From positions 1-21,992 of the forward strand of contig JBKHXU010000034.1 in assembly GCA_046565865.1 (NCBI GenBank): a stretch of DNA of 21,992 nucleotides. Reading direction: 5' to 3'. The DNA is from JBKHXU01 sp046565865 (GTDB taxonomy: Bacteria; Pseudomonadota; Gammaproteobacteria; Acidiferrobacterales; Sulfurifustaceae). Shown in pieces: positions 14,425 through 21,680 of the stretch (position 1 is the first letter of the stretch; every line of letters begins with the position of its first letter). The notes under the pieces were generated by a model. The model was not told where the DNA came from. It did no database searches and was given only the letters and a program-made list of their open reading frames with translations. Position numbers and translations under genes: made by a program.

Positions 14425-15612
14425 ATGCGGCAAAAGTCCGCAGCGGGACTTTTGCGGCGCACGCGTGGGCTGATCGTCGCCGCGCTGCTCTTAACACCCC
14501 TCGCCAGCGTCGCCAACGACGCCGAGCAACTGCAGCGACTGCGACAACGCATCCAATCGCTTCAGGATGAACTCAACGACACGCGCGGCCAGCGCGATGC
14601 GGTGCGCGACGAGCTGCAGGCACAGGATCGGCGCATCGGCGAGCTGCTGCGACGACTGCGCGAGATCGACGCGCGCCTAGCACAGGACGGCGACACGCTC
14701 GAGGCGTTGCGGCGCGACGCCGCCGCCGAACGCACGAAGCTCGACGCGCAGTTGCAGGCCCTTGAAACCCAGATGCGGGCCGCGTACACCAGCGGGCGCC
14801 AGGAACCGCTCAAGCTCGTGCTCAATCAAGAGAGTCCGGCCGTCGTCAGCCGGCTTATGACTTACTATCGCTACCTCAATGCGGCGCGCGTCGCACGCGT
14901 GGCACAACTGCGCCAAACCCTCGGGCGCATCGAGGATCTGCAAACCGCGATCGGTGCGCAAACGCGCGCGCTCGCCGTCGTGCGCGACGACCGGACCCGG
15001 GAAAAGACCGCGCTCGAAGCGGCGCAGCGACGGCGCGCCGAGCTGCTGGCGCACCTCGATCAGCGCGTGCGCAATCAGTCGGATGAGATCGCCCGCCTAA
15101 AAACCGACGAGCAGCGATTGGAGCGATTGCTGCGCGAAATCAAGAGCTACACATTGCCAACCCCGCCGGGCCTGCCGTCCGCGACCCGCTTTGCGCACGC
15201 TAAGGGTCGGTTACCACTACCGTCCCGCGGGCGCGTCTTGGCACGTTACGGCGACGCCAAGCACATCGGTGACCTTACTTGGCGCGGGATATTTCTCGGT
15301 GCGCCGGAAGGCAGCCCCGTCCATGCGGTATTTCGCGGGCGTGTGGCGTACGCGGACTGGTTACGGGGTTTTGGGCTACTCTTGATTCTGGATCATGGTG
15401 ATGGCTATATGACACTGTACGGGCACAATCAGACCCTGCACCGACAGGTCGGGGACTGGGTGGAGGCAGGCCAGCCGATCGCGGCCGCCGGCCGCACCGG
15501 GGACGCCCCCGCGAGCGGCGTCTATTTCGAAATCCGGCACAACGGCAAACCGAACGATCCCCTACAATGGTGCGCCCTCGGCCGCGCGAGCGGCGCACGC
15601 GCACGCAAATAG
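14425..15612 (+). CDS. envC: EnvC-like murein hydrolase activator (degenerate LytM/M23 domain)
   Basis: 395 residues: a signal peptide (hydrophobic core 16-26, probable cut after ASVA at 30), a long coiled coil (about 33-115 and 150-240, rich in Leu/Arg/Glu/Gln) and a LytM domain (263-382). Zinc ligands of active M23 enzymes are replaced: W286 and F290 stand where H and D belong (WRGIFLG), and the HxH motif reads GVY (365-367, GVYFEIR). Only H334 (LYGHNQ) remains. This is the EnvC pattern, an activator of periplasmic amidases AmiA/AmiB at the division site. The start is doubtful: ATG 14425 lacks a ribosome binding site and is followed at once by hairpin copy C, which would encode residues 2-11. 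TTG 14452 would also give a fair signal peptide. Confidence 0.88.
   Translation: MRQKSAAGLLRRTRGLIVAALLLTPLASVANDAEQLQRLRQRIQSLQDELNDTRGQRDAVRDELQAQDRRIGELLRRLREIDARLAQDGDTLEALRRDAAAERTKLDAQLQALETQMRAAYTSGRQEPLKLVLNQESPAVVSRLMTYYRYLNAARVARVAQLRQTLGRIEDLQTAIGAQTRALAVVRDDRTREKTALEAAQRRRAELLAHLDQRVRNQSDEIARLKTDEQRLERLLREIKSYTLPTPPGLPSATRFAHAKGRLPLPSRGRVLARYGDAKHIGDLTWRGIFLGAPEGSPVHAVFRGRVAYADWLRGFGLLLILDHGDGYMTLYGHNQTLHRQVGDWVEAGQPIAAAGRTGDAPASGVYFEIRHNGKPNDPLQWCALGRASGARARK
14430..14455 (+). repeat. Dispersed hairpin element, copy C (after gpmI, inside the 5' end of envC)
   Basis: Perfect 10-base arms GCAAAAGTCC and GGACTTTTGC with loop GCAGCG. It starts 11 bases after the gpmI stop. The ATG of envC as called lies 5 bases before the left arm, so the element would encode QKSAAGLL in the leader peptide. 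The flanking GGCGC after the right arm is shared with copies A and D. Confidence 0.8.
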
Positions 15613-15649
15613 CTACAGCCCGGTCGGCGATCCCGGCGGGAAGGCATCA

Positions 15650-16996
15650 ATGGAGTCGGAAATGAAACCTGTTGCACGCTACACCCTGGTCCTGCTGCTC
15701 GGTATTTTCGTCGGCGCGGGCGTGACCCTCGACATGACCGTACTCGCCGAACGCGAGCAGGCGAAGGACGGCTCGGCGTCGCTGCCGATGGACGAGCTTA
15801 GGACCTTCACCGAGGTGTTCGCACGCATCAAATCCGACTACGTCGAGCCGGTCGCGGACAAGAAGCTGCTGGAGGACTCCATCCAAGGCATGCTCGCCGG
15901 CCTCGACCCGCATTCGGCTTATCTCGACGCCGAGAGTTTCAAGGATGTGCGGGTCGAAACCGAGGGCCAGTTCGGCGGCCTCGGTATCGAGGTCACGATG
16001 GAAAACGGCTTCGTCAAAGTCGTGGCGCCGATCGAGGATACGCCCGCGGCCGCGGCCGGCCTCAAGACCGGCGACCTCATCATCCGTCTCGACGACAAAG
16101 CGGTCAAAGGCATGACGCTCACCGAGGCCGTGCGCCTGATGCGCGGCAAACCGGGCAGCGATATCGTACTCACCGTCGTGCGCGAGGGCAGCAACAAGCC
16201 GCTCAAGTTTACGGTCACGCGCGCGGTCATCAAGATCCAGAGCGTCAAGCAGAAGTTGCTCGACCCGGGTTACGGTTACGTGCGTATCACCCAGTTCCAG
16301 TCCGGTACGACCAAAAACCTACAGACCGCGATCAAAAAACTCGAGGCCGAGAACAAGGGGCCGCTCAAGGGACTGATCCTGGATCTACGCAACAATCCGG
16401 GCGGCGTGCTCAATGCGGCGGTCGGCGTGAGCGACGCGTTCCTGAACAAAGGGCTCATTGTTTACACCGAGGGCCGCGTGGCGGACTCGAAGCTCAAGTT
16501 TTCGGCGGCGCCGGGGGATCTGCTCAACGGCGCGCCGATGGTGGTGCTGGTCAACGGCGGCTCGGCGTCGGCGTCCGAGATCGTCGCCGGTGCCTTGCAG
16601 GATCACAAACGTGCGGTGGTGATGGGCACCAAAACCTTTGGCAAGGGATCGGTGCAAACGATCGTGCCGGTGAGCAACGGCGCCGCGCTCAAGATCACCA
16701 CCGCCCGCTACTATACGCCGGACGGCCGTTCGATCCAGGCCGCGGGCATCGCCCCGGACATCATCACCGAAGATGCGAAGGTGACGCGCAACGATACCGG
16801 TCAACGCCTGCGCGAAGCCGATCTTGCGCGGCACCTCGAAAACGGCACCGGTAACGGCGCGCCGACCGACATCAAGACCGAGCCGGGCAAGCCGGACGAG
16901 AATGCCGGCAAGCCGTTGCCGCCGAACGAGGACTATCAGCTGCAAGAGGCGTTGAACCTGCTTAAGGGCATCGCCATCTTCAAGGCGCAAAAATAA
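15650..16996 (+). CDS. ctpA: Carboxy-terminal processing protease CtpA (S41A family)
   Basis: A 448-residue periplasmic serine protease. It has an N-terminal hydrophobic signal or anchor (about 9-27), the S41 N-terminal region (LDPHSAYLD), a PDZ domain (about 103-190) with the carboxylate loop FGGLGIEV (108-115), then the catalytic core. The Ser-Lys dyad is S307 (NGGSASASEI) and K332 (TFGKGSVQ), 25 apart as in Prc and CtpB, with Q336. The Pro/Asn/Gly-rich tail (400-425) precedes a C-terminal helix. Two starts are possible: ATG 15650 (GGGAAGG upstream) or ATG 15662 (GGAG upstream). It lies between envC and yibQ, an order I recall from Pseudomonas; the substrates are probably cell-wall enzymes, but that is inference. 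Confidence 0.93.
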   Translation: MESEMKPVARYTLVLLLGIFVGAGVTLDMTVLAEREQAKDGSASLPMDELRTFTEVFARIKSDYVEPVADKKLLEDSIQGMLAGLDPHSAYLDAESFKDVRVETEGQFGGLGIEVTMENGFVKVVAPIEDTPAAAAGLKTGDLIIRLDDKAVKGMTLTEAVRLMRGKPGSDIVLTVVREGSNKPLKFTVTRAVIKIQSVKQKLLDPGYGYVRITQFQSGTTKNLQTAIKKLEAENKGPLKGLILDLRNNPGGVLNAAVGVSDAFLNKGLIVYTEGRVADSKLKFSAAPGDLLNGAPMVVLVNGGSASASEIVAGALQDHKRAVVMGTKTFGKGSVQTIVPVSNGAALKITTARYYTPDGRSIQAAGIAPDIITEDAKVTRNDTGQRLREADLARHLENGTGNGAPTDIKTEPGKPDENAGKPLPPNEDYQLQEALNLLKGIAIFKAQK

Positions 16997-17001
16997 GCGC
17001 G

Positions 17002-17853
17002 ATGCCGCAAAGGTCCCGGTTCGGACTTTTGCACGGCGCGCGGCGAATCGCCGATCGGTCCCGCGCCCGCCCGGTGCCGGCGCTCCTTGCCGGCCTGCTG
17101 CTCGCGCTGGGCGTAAGCGCCGCCAGCGCCGCGCCGGCGGCACGCATCAGCCTCATCATCGACGATTTGGGCAACAGCCTCGCCCTGGGCCGGCGCGTGA
17201 TCGCGCTGCCCGCGCCGATCACCCTCGCCATCCTGCCGCATACCGCCCACAGCGCCACCCTCGCCGCGGAGGCCAAGCGCGCGCGCAAAGAGGTGTTGCT
17301 GCATCTGCCGATGCAGCCCGTGAACGACGCCGCGCCGGGTCCGGGCGTCATCGAAGTCGGCATGCCGGCGCGCGAGATCGGCGCCACCCTCGACTACGAT
17401 TTGCGCAGCGTGCCGCATGCCGTGGGCGTCAACAACCACATGGGCAGCCGCGTGGTCCAGCACGACAGCACCATGCGCGCTTTACTCGGCGCGATTCGCG
17501 CCCGCGGCAACCTCTTCTTCATCGACTCGCGCACCAGCGCGCAGAGCGTCGCCGCGCGCATCGGGCGCGAGCTCGGCGTACCAATTCTTGCGCGCGACGT
17601 GTTCCTCGATCACGATCTCGACGACCGCGCGATTGCCGCGCGGCTCGACGACCTCGTCGCTGTCGCCCGACGCCGCGGCTATGCCATCGGCATCGGCCAC
17701 CCGCATGCGAGAACATTCGCCGCGCTCGACGCATGGCTGGCGACCGCCACGAGCGCGAACATACGCATCGTGCCGCTGTCGGAATTGCTGCGGCACACGC
17801 TAAAGGAGACCGATCATGGCGAGCGTACTGGTACCGCTGGCCCCGGGGTGTGA
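17002..17853 (+). CDS. yibQ: Divergent polysaccharide deacetylase family protein (YibQ)
   Basis: 283 residues. A basic N-terminus and a hydrophobic segment (about 26-40) ending in SAASA form a probable signal peptide, so the protein is likely periplasmic. The domain has SLIIDDLGNS with D54-D55, HLPMQPVND (101-109), VGVNNHMGSR (141-150) with H146, FFIDSRTS (172-179) and IGHPH (231-235), the usual residues of this NodB-related family. The substrate is unknown. ATG 17002 has no clear ribosome binding site and sits just before hairpin copy D, as in envC; TTG 17029 in the hairpin arm is an alternative. The 3' end overlaps the next gene by 38 bases. Confidence 0.88.
   Translation: MPQRSRFGLLHGARRIADRSRARPVPALLAGLLLALGVSAASAAPAARISLIIDDLGNSLALGRRVIALPAPITLAILPHTAHSATLAAEAKRARKEVLLHLPMQPVNDAAPGPGVIEVGMPAREIGATLDYDLRSVPHAVGVNNHMGSRVVQHDSTMRALLGAIRARGNLFFIDSRTSAQSVAARIGRELGVPILARDVFLDHDLDDRAIAARLDDLVAVARRRGYAIGIGHPHARTFAALDAWLATATSANIRIVPLSELLRHTLKETDHGERTGTAGPGV
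17007..17032 (+). repeat. Dispersed hairpin element, copy D (after ctpA, inside the 5' end of yibQ)
   Basis: Arms GCAAAGGTCC and GGACTTTTGC with loop CGGTTC. The one change from consensus (A to G in the left arm) keeps pairing as a G-U wobble in RNA. It starts 10 bases after the ctpA stop and encodes QRSRFGLL of the yibQ leader as called. GGCGC follows the right arm. Confidence 0.75.
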
Positions 17854-18394
17854 GGAACTCGAGGCGGTGACGATCATCGATTTATTGCGCCGCGCTCGTA
17901 TCGAAGTCGTAACCGCGGGGCTGCAACCGGGTCCGGTTCAGGCCAGCCGCGGCACGGTGTTAGTCCCGGATGTCTCACTCGATGCGGCGTTGCAGCGCGA
18001 CTTCGACATGCTGGTATTGCCCGGCGGCCAACCCGGCGCGCGCAACCTGGAACAAGACCCGCGCATCGCGGCCCTGTTGCGCCGGATGGTGCAACAGCAC
18101 AAGTACACCGCCGCCATCTGCGCCGCGCCCAAAGTGTTGGCCGAGGCCGGCCTGCTCGACGGCAAGCGCGCCACCGCGTTCCCCGGCGCCATCGATCCGG
18201 CGCGCTACCCGCGCATTCGCCTGGAAGCGCAACCCGTGGTCACGGATGGAAATGTCGTCACCTCGCGCGGGCCGGGCACCGCCATGGATTTCGCGCTAAC
18301 GCTTATCGAGCTGCTCGTCGGCGCCGATACCCGCAACCAGGTGGAAACCGCGCTCGAACGCCCCGCGCACCACCGGCGTGCGGCGCAAGCCTAG
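17816..18394 (+). CDS. DJ-1/PfpI family protein (YajL-like)
   Basis: A 192-residue cytoplasmic protein of the DJ-1 superfamily. It has the N-terminal PLAPGCEELEAVTIIDLLRR with the conserved E16, the strand FDMLVLPGGQPGA (63-75), the nucleophile elbow AAICAAPKVL with C102, and a C-terminal segment VVTSRGPGTAMDFALTLIELLVG very close to YajL. Members act on glyoxal-damaged proteins or sense oxidants; which applies here cannot be told. It has a strong AAGGAG 7 bases before ATG 17816 and overlaps the end of yibQ by 38 bases. The last 15 residues (ERPAHHRRAAQA) are a basic tail not typical of the family. Confidence 0.9.
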   Translation: MASVLVPLAPGCEELEAVTIIDLLRRARIEVVTAGLQPGPVQASRGTVLVPDVSLDAALQRDFDMLVLPGGQPGARNLEQDPRIAALLRRMVQQHKYTAAICAAPKVLAEAGLLDGKRATAFPGAIDPARYPRIRLEAQPVVTDGNVVTSRGPGTAMDFALTLIELLVGADTRNQVETALERPAHHRRAAQA

Positions 18395-18414
18395 CAACAA
18401 GGAGCAAGAATCGA

Positions 18415-18882
18415 ATGAACCGCCCCAGGATTCACCTGCGACCGCTGCGTGCGCATGACCTGGACGCCATCATGCAACTGCATCGCGAACTCGGCTGGAA
18501 TCCCGCGTTCCAGGCCGACGGCAGCACGCTGCGCCAACGGCTCGACGCGCTGACGACGGAAGAGGACGCGCTGTTGCTCGTCGCCGAGATCGAGGGCGAA
18601 GTCGTCGGTTACGTGCACGGCGAGATCGTCATGTATCTGTTGTTCGCGGGACGCGAGATGCTGGTGAGCGAGCTGTTCGTGCGCCAACCGGCACGCGGCC
18701 ACGGCGTTGGCACGGCACTCATGGCGGCAATCGAGGCCGAGGCGGTCAAGCGCAAGTGTTTTCGGATCAGCGTGCTAAACAGCCGCGAACGCGAGTCTTA
18801 CAAACGGGGTTTTTATCCGGCGCTCGGTTACGAAGAGCGCACGCAAACGGCGACCTTCGTCAAGCGATTGGATTGGGGGTGA
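18415..18882 (+). CDS. GNAT-family N-acetyltransferase
   Basis: 155 residues, one GNAT domain: IHLRPLRAHDLDAIMQLH at the start, LLVAEIEGEVVGYVHGE (54-70), motif A ELFVRQPARGHGVGTALMAAIEAEA (86-110) with the acetyl-CoA loop RGHGVG, and motif B NSRERESYKRGFYPALGYEE (122-141). The N-terminus and the NSRERESYKRGFY part resemble acetyltransferases that act on small amines or on protein N-termini; I cannot name the substrate. AAGGAG lies 10-11 bases before ATG. It is the last gene of the plus-strand run, 20 bases after the DJ-1-like gene. Confidence 0.88.
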   Translation: MNRPRIHLRPLRAHDLDAIMQLHRELGWNPAFQADGSTLRQRLDALTTEEDALLLVAEIEGEVVGYVHGEIVMYLLFAGREMLVSELFVRQPARGHGVGTALMAAIEAEAVKRKCFRISVLNSRERESYKRGFYPALGYEERTQTATFVKRLDWG

Positions 18883-18893
18883 GCCGAAGCTTT

Positions 18894-18918
18894 CGCGAAT
18901 GTCCAGTGGACATTCGCG
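18894..18918. repeat. Perfect inverted repeat after the GNAT gene (possible divergent hairpin-element member)
   Basis: CGCGAATGTCC (18894-18904), AGT, GGACATTCGCG (18908-18918). It starts 11 bases after the stop codon, keeps the GTCC...GGAC apex of copies A-D, and is followed by GCGCC-rich sequence, but the outer arm and the loop length differ. It could also be a terminator stem, although no T-run follows. Confidence 0.6.
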
Positions 18919-18983
18919 CCGGCGAACGAGAGACAGGGATGTTAGCCCGTACACACGCAAACGAAGCGACCGCGCCGGCGAAC

Positions 18984-19006
18984 GGGCGGGCCAGGATAGC
19001 CCGCCC
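18984..19006. terminator. GC-rich stem-loop between convergent genes
   Basis: GGGCGGGC (18984-18991) pairs perfectly with GCCCGCCC (18999-19006) around CAGGATA. It lies in the 186-base gap between the convergent GNAT and outer-membrane genes. No T-run follows on either strand, so if it stops transcription it would do so as a structure or with Rho. Confidence 0.35.
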
Positions 19007-19049
19007 CGGCCTTTTGCGCAAAGCAGGACTGCGCAGCGCAAAAGGCCGG
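19006..19049. repeat. Large perfect 14-base inverted repeat between convergent genes
   Basis: CCGGCCTTTTGCGC (19006-19019) and GCGCAAAAGGCCGG (19036-19049) pair perfectly; the 16-base loop has further self-complementarity (TGCGCA). It is the longest perfect stem in the window, together with the secB terminator. It sits 19 bases after the stop codon of the outer-membrane gene on the minus strand. It may serve as a transcription end point, but lacks a T-run. Confidence 0.6.
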
Positions 19050-19068
19050 AGCACCGACGAAAAACGAT

Positions 19069-19941
19069 TCAGCGGAAATCGAAGCGGGTACCGAAGAAGA
19101 AGCGGCTACGATCGAGCGGCGCGTATGGATCGACCGCCTGGCCGTTCAAGCCGTAGCTCGCCTCGGCCTGAAAACTCCAGTTGGGCTGGACCTGCCACTT
19201 CCAACCGGCCGACACCAGGGCATGATCCTCGTACGGCAGCAGCGCGTATATCGAATCGTCGCTGTTGTAGTAACTGCGACGCAGGCGGTAGGACAGATAC
19301 GGCGTATGGTCTTGCGCCACCGTCAACTTGCCGCCGACGGAGAAACCGTAGTAACGACTGCCATAGCGACGGCTGCTGTCATCGCGGGCGCTCTCATCGC
19401 CGATGAATACGCTGCTCGTCAATCCCGGCCGCAGCTCGCCGGCACCAACCGCGACCCACGACAGCGCCGCGCGTGTATCGAGCATGTCGCGGCTGCGCGT
19501 CGGCTCGAACGCCCAGGCGAATTCCTGGTAGCCCGCGGCCAACGCGACGGTATTGGTGGCATCGACACGATGCTGCCAACGCACACCGAATCCGCTTAAG
19601 CGCGCGTCACGATCCTGCAGCAACGGCTCGGCGCCGGTATCGCGGTTGATCGCGGCGATCGGCGTTTGCCAGGTACCGGGCAACCGCTGCACTTCGCCGT
19701 ACAGATGTACAACGTCCGCTTCCTCGTCCAGCTCACGCTCGATAGCAAATGACTTATAGGCATCCACCCCAAATCCCACCGGGGCATCGGGCTTGAACGC
19801 GACCGGGGCGCGCGGCAACCCAAGCGCATCGCGCACCGGGCCCTCATCGAACCAGGAGAACTTGCCCGCAGCCTGCGCTGCCAGCGGAATAGCAGTCGCC
19901 AGCATGGCCGAAATCGCGGTAGAAACAGCTAGACGGCGCAC
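19069..19941 (-). CDS. Predicted outer-membrane beta-barrel protein, function unknown
   Basis: 290 residues with a signal peptide (MRRLAVSTAISAMLATAIPLAAQA) and then alternating polar/hydrophobic strands rich in Tyr, Arg, Ser and Gly (YGSRYYGFSVGGKLTV, TPYLSYRLRRSYY, HALVSAGWKWQVQ, WSFQAEASYGL). It ends in SRFFFGTRFDFR, which resembles an outer-membrane insertion strand except that Arg rather than Phe is last. I do not recognise the family; a small porin or a barrel domain is likely. The start is GTG 19941 with AGAGG about 10 bases upstream. It lies 87 bases downstream of ubiB on the same strand but has its own promoter region with a dyad, so it is probably a separate unit. Confidence 0.65.
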   Translation of the reverse strand: MRRLAVSTAISAMLATAIPLAAQAAGKFSWFDEGPVRDALGLPRAPVAFKPDAPVGFGVDAYKSFAIERELDEEADVVHLYGEVQRLPGTWQTPIAAINRDTGAEPLLQDRDARLSGFGVRWQHRVDATNTVALAAGYQEFAWAFEPTRSRDMLDTRAALSWVAVGAGELRPGLTSSVFIGDESARDDSSRRYGSRYYGFSVGGKLTVAQDHTPYLSYRLRRSYYNSDDSIYALLPYEDHALVSAGWKWQVQPNWSFQAEASYGLNGQAVDPYAPLDRSRFFFGTRFDFR

Positions 19942-19969
19942 GTTGTAAAAACCTCTACTTCTTTCGTCA

Positions 19970-19987
19970 CTAATACAACAATATTAG
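19970..19987. promoter_or_regulatory. Operator-like dyad upstream of the outer-membrane protein gene
   Basis: A perfect 6-base inverted repeat CTAATA-CAACAA-TATTAG in an AT-rich island 29 bases before the GTG. On the minus strand it contains TAATAT and TATTAG, either of which could be a -10 box, so a bound regulator would block or position the polymerase. No candidate regulator is adjacent. Confidence 0.45.
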
Positions 19988-20028
19988 CACGCACTCCGCC
20001 GTATCGACATCGGTGCTTGTACCGTCGG

Positions 20029-21678
20029 TCAGATCGTCTGTCCGGGCCTGGCCCGCCATAGGAGCACGACACCCACCGCGCCCAGCAACCAACCGAGCGT
20101 TGCCGTGGGCGCTAATGGGGTCGCGACCGCAAGGCTTAGAACGAGCGCCGCCGATACCAGCGCCGCGGCTCCGGCTATTGCGAAGTAGGTCCGCCGATGG
20201 TGCGCCCGCATTTGCTCGTGCATTTGCCGTAGTTCCTCCGAGCGCCATTCCAGCGTGAGCTGGCCTTCAACCGCGCGGCGGAACGTCTCGTGCACCATGC
20301 TCGGCATTTGCGGCACCAACTGCCACCATTTCGGAAGTTCACGGCGCAAAGTACGCAGTAAGGCTCGCGGTCCCATGCGTTCGCTGGCCCAACGTTCGAG
20401 ATAGGGTTTTGCCGTTTCCCATAGATCCAGCTCGGGATACAGCCGGCGACCCAGCCCCTCAATGTTAAAGAGTGTCTTTTGCAGCAGCACGAGTTGCGGC
20501 TGCACTTCCATGTTGAATTGGCGCGCCGTCTGAAATAGCTGCAACAACAGCCGGCCGAACGAAATATCTTTGATGGGCTTGGCGAAGATGGGCTCGCACA
20601 CGGCGCGGATCGCGGCTTCGAAGTCGCCGACCTTGGTACCGGCCGGCACCCACCCAGCCCGCAGATGCGCCTCGGCCACAGCGCGATAGTCGCGATTGAA
20701 AAACGCGAGGAAATTTTCCGCCAAGTAGCGCTGATCGGCCTCGCCGAGCGAACCCATGATGCCGAAGTCCACGGCGCGGTATTGGCCCTCGCGCGACACG
20801 AAGATATTGCCCGGGTGCATGTCGGCGTGAAAAAAACCGTCGCGAAACGCCTGCGTGAAAAATATCTCGACGCCGTTGTGCGCCAGCCGGCGCATGTCGA
20901 TGCCGGCGCGCTTGAGCTCGTCGATGTTACTAATAGGTATACCGTGGATGCGCTCCATCACCATCACTTCGCGGCGGGTCAGGTCCCAGTACACGCGTGG
21001 CACATAGAGCAGATCCGTACCGGCGAAGTTGGCGCGCAGCTGGCTCGCATTACCCGCCTCCTGGCGCAAATCAAGTTCGTCGCGCAGTGTCTTGCGGAAC
21101 TGATCCACCACTTCGACCGGGCGCAGCCGCGGCCCGTCCGGCAAATAGCGCACCGCGAGGCGCGCGAGCGCGTACAGCAGCTCGATATCACGCTCGATGA
21201 CCGGCTCGATGCCCGGCCGCAGTACCTTTACCGCGACCTCGGCGCCGTCGTTGAGACGTGCGATGTGCACCTGCGCGACGGAGGCGGAGGCAATCGGCAA
21301 GGTCTCGAATTCTTTGAAATGCACCGGGATCGGCGCGCCGAGCGCACGCTCGACAATGATGCGCGCGTCCTCGCCGGGGAACGGCGGCACTTGGTCCTGC
21401 AGTTTGGCGAGCTCCTCGGCGATGTCTTCCGGAAGCAGATCCGGGCGCGTCGATAACATCTGGCCGAACTTTACGAACACGGGCCCCAACTCTTCCAATG
21501 CTTCGCGCAGGCGCACCCCGCGCGGCAGCAGCGTGCGCGGCCACCAGCGCCACGGCAGCAGCCGCAACGCGAGACGATACGGGCGAAACAGATGCACTGC
21601 GGACACGAACTCATCGAGATCGTGGCGCACGAAAATGCGCGTGATGCGCAATAAACGACTGAGTTGACGCAGGCGCAC
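20029..21678 (-). CDS. ubiB: UbiB, ABC1/ADCK-type atypical kinase for ubiquinone biosynthesis
   Basis: A 549-residue membrane-bound UbiB family protein needed for ubiquinone synthesis, probably to extract or present lipid intermediates through its ATPase activity. The signature KxGQ motif is at 70-73 (VKFGQMLSTRPDLLP), the Ala-rich loop at 130-135 (ASASVA), the ATP lysine at K151 (VAVKVLRPG), the ExD motif at 201-203 (RDELDLRQEAGN), HADMHPGN at 284-291 and the DFG-like VDFGIMG at 303-309. Two C-terminal membrane helices lie after residue 500. It starts with GTG 2 bases after the ubiJ stop, so it is translationally coupled to it. E. coli UbiB has a similar length (546). Confidence 0.95.
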   Translation of the reverse strand: MRLRQLSRLLRITRIFVRHDLDEFVSAVHLFRPYRLALRLLPWRWWPRTLLPRGVRLREALEELGPVFVKFGQMLSTRPDLLPEDIAEELAKLQDQVPPFPGEDARIIVERALGAPIPVHFKEFETLPIASASVAQVHIARLNDGAEVAVKVLRPGIEPVIERDIELLYALARLAVRYLPDGPRLRPVEVVDQFRKTLRDELDLRQEAGNASQLRANFAGTDLLYVPRVYWDLTRREVMVMERIHGIPISNIDELKRAGIDMRRLAHNGVEIFFTQAFRDGFFHADMHPGNIFVSREGQYRAVDFGIMGSLGEADQRYLAENFLAFFNRDYRAVAEAHLRAGWVPAGTKVGDFEAAIRAVCEPIFAKPIKDISFGRLLLQLFQTARQFNMEVQPQLVLLQKTLFNIEGLGRRLYPELDLWETAKPYLERWASERMGPRALLRTLRRELPKWWQLVPQMPSMVHETFRRAVEGQLTLEWRSEELRQMHEQMRAHHRRTYFAIAGAAALVSAALVLSLAVATPLAPTATLGWLLGAVGVVLLWRARPGQTI

Positions 21679-21680
21679 CG

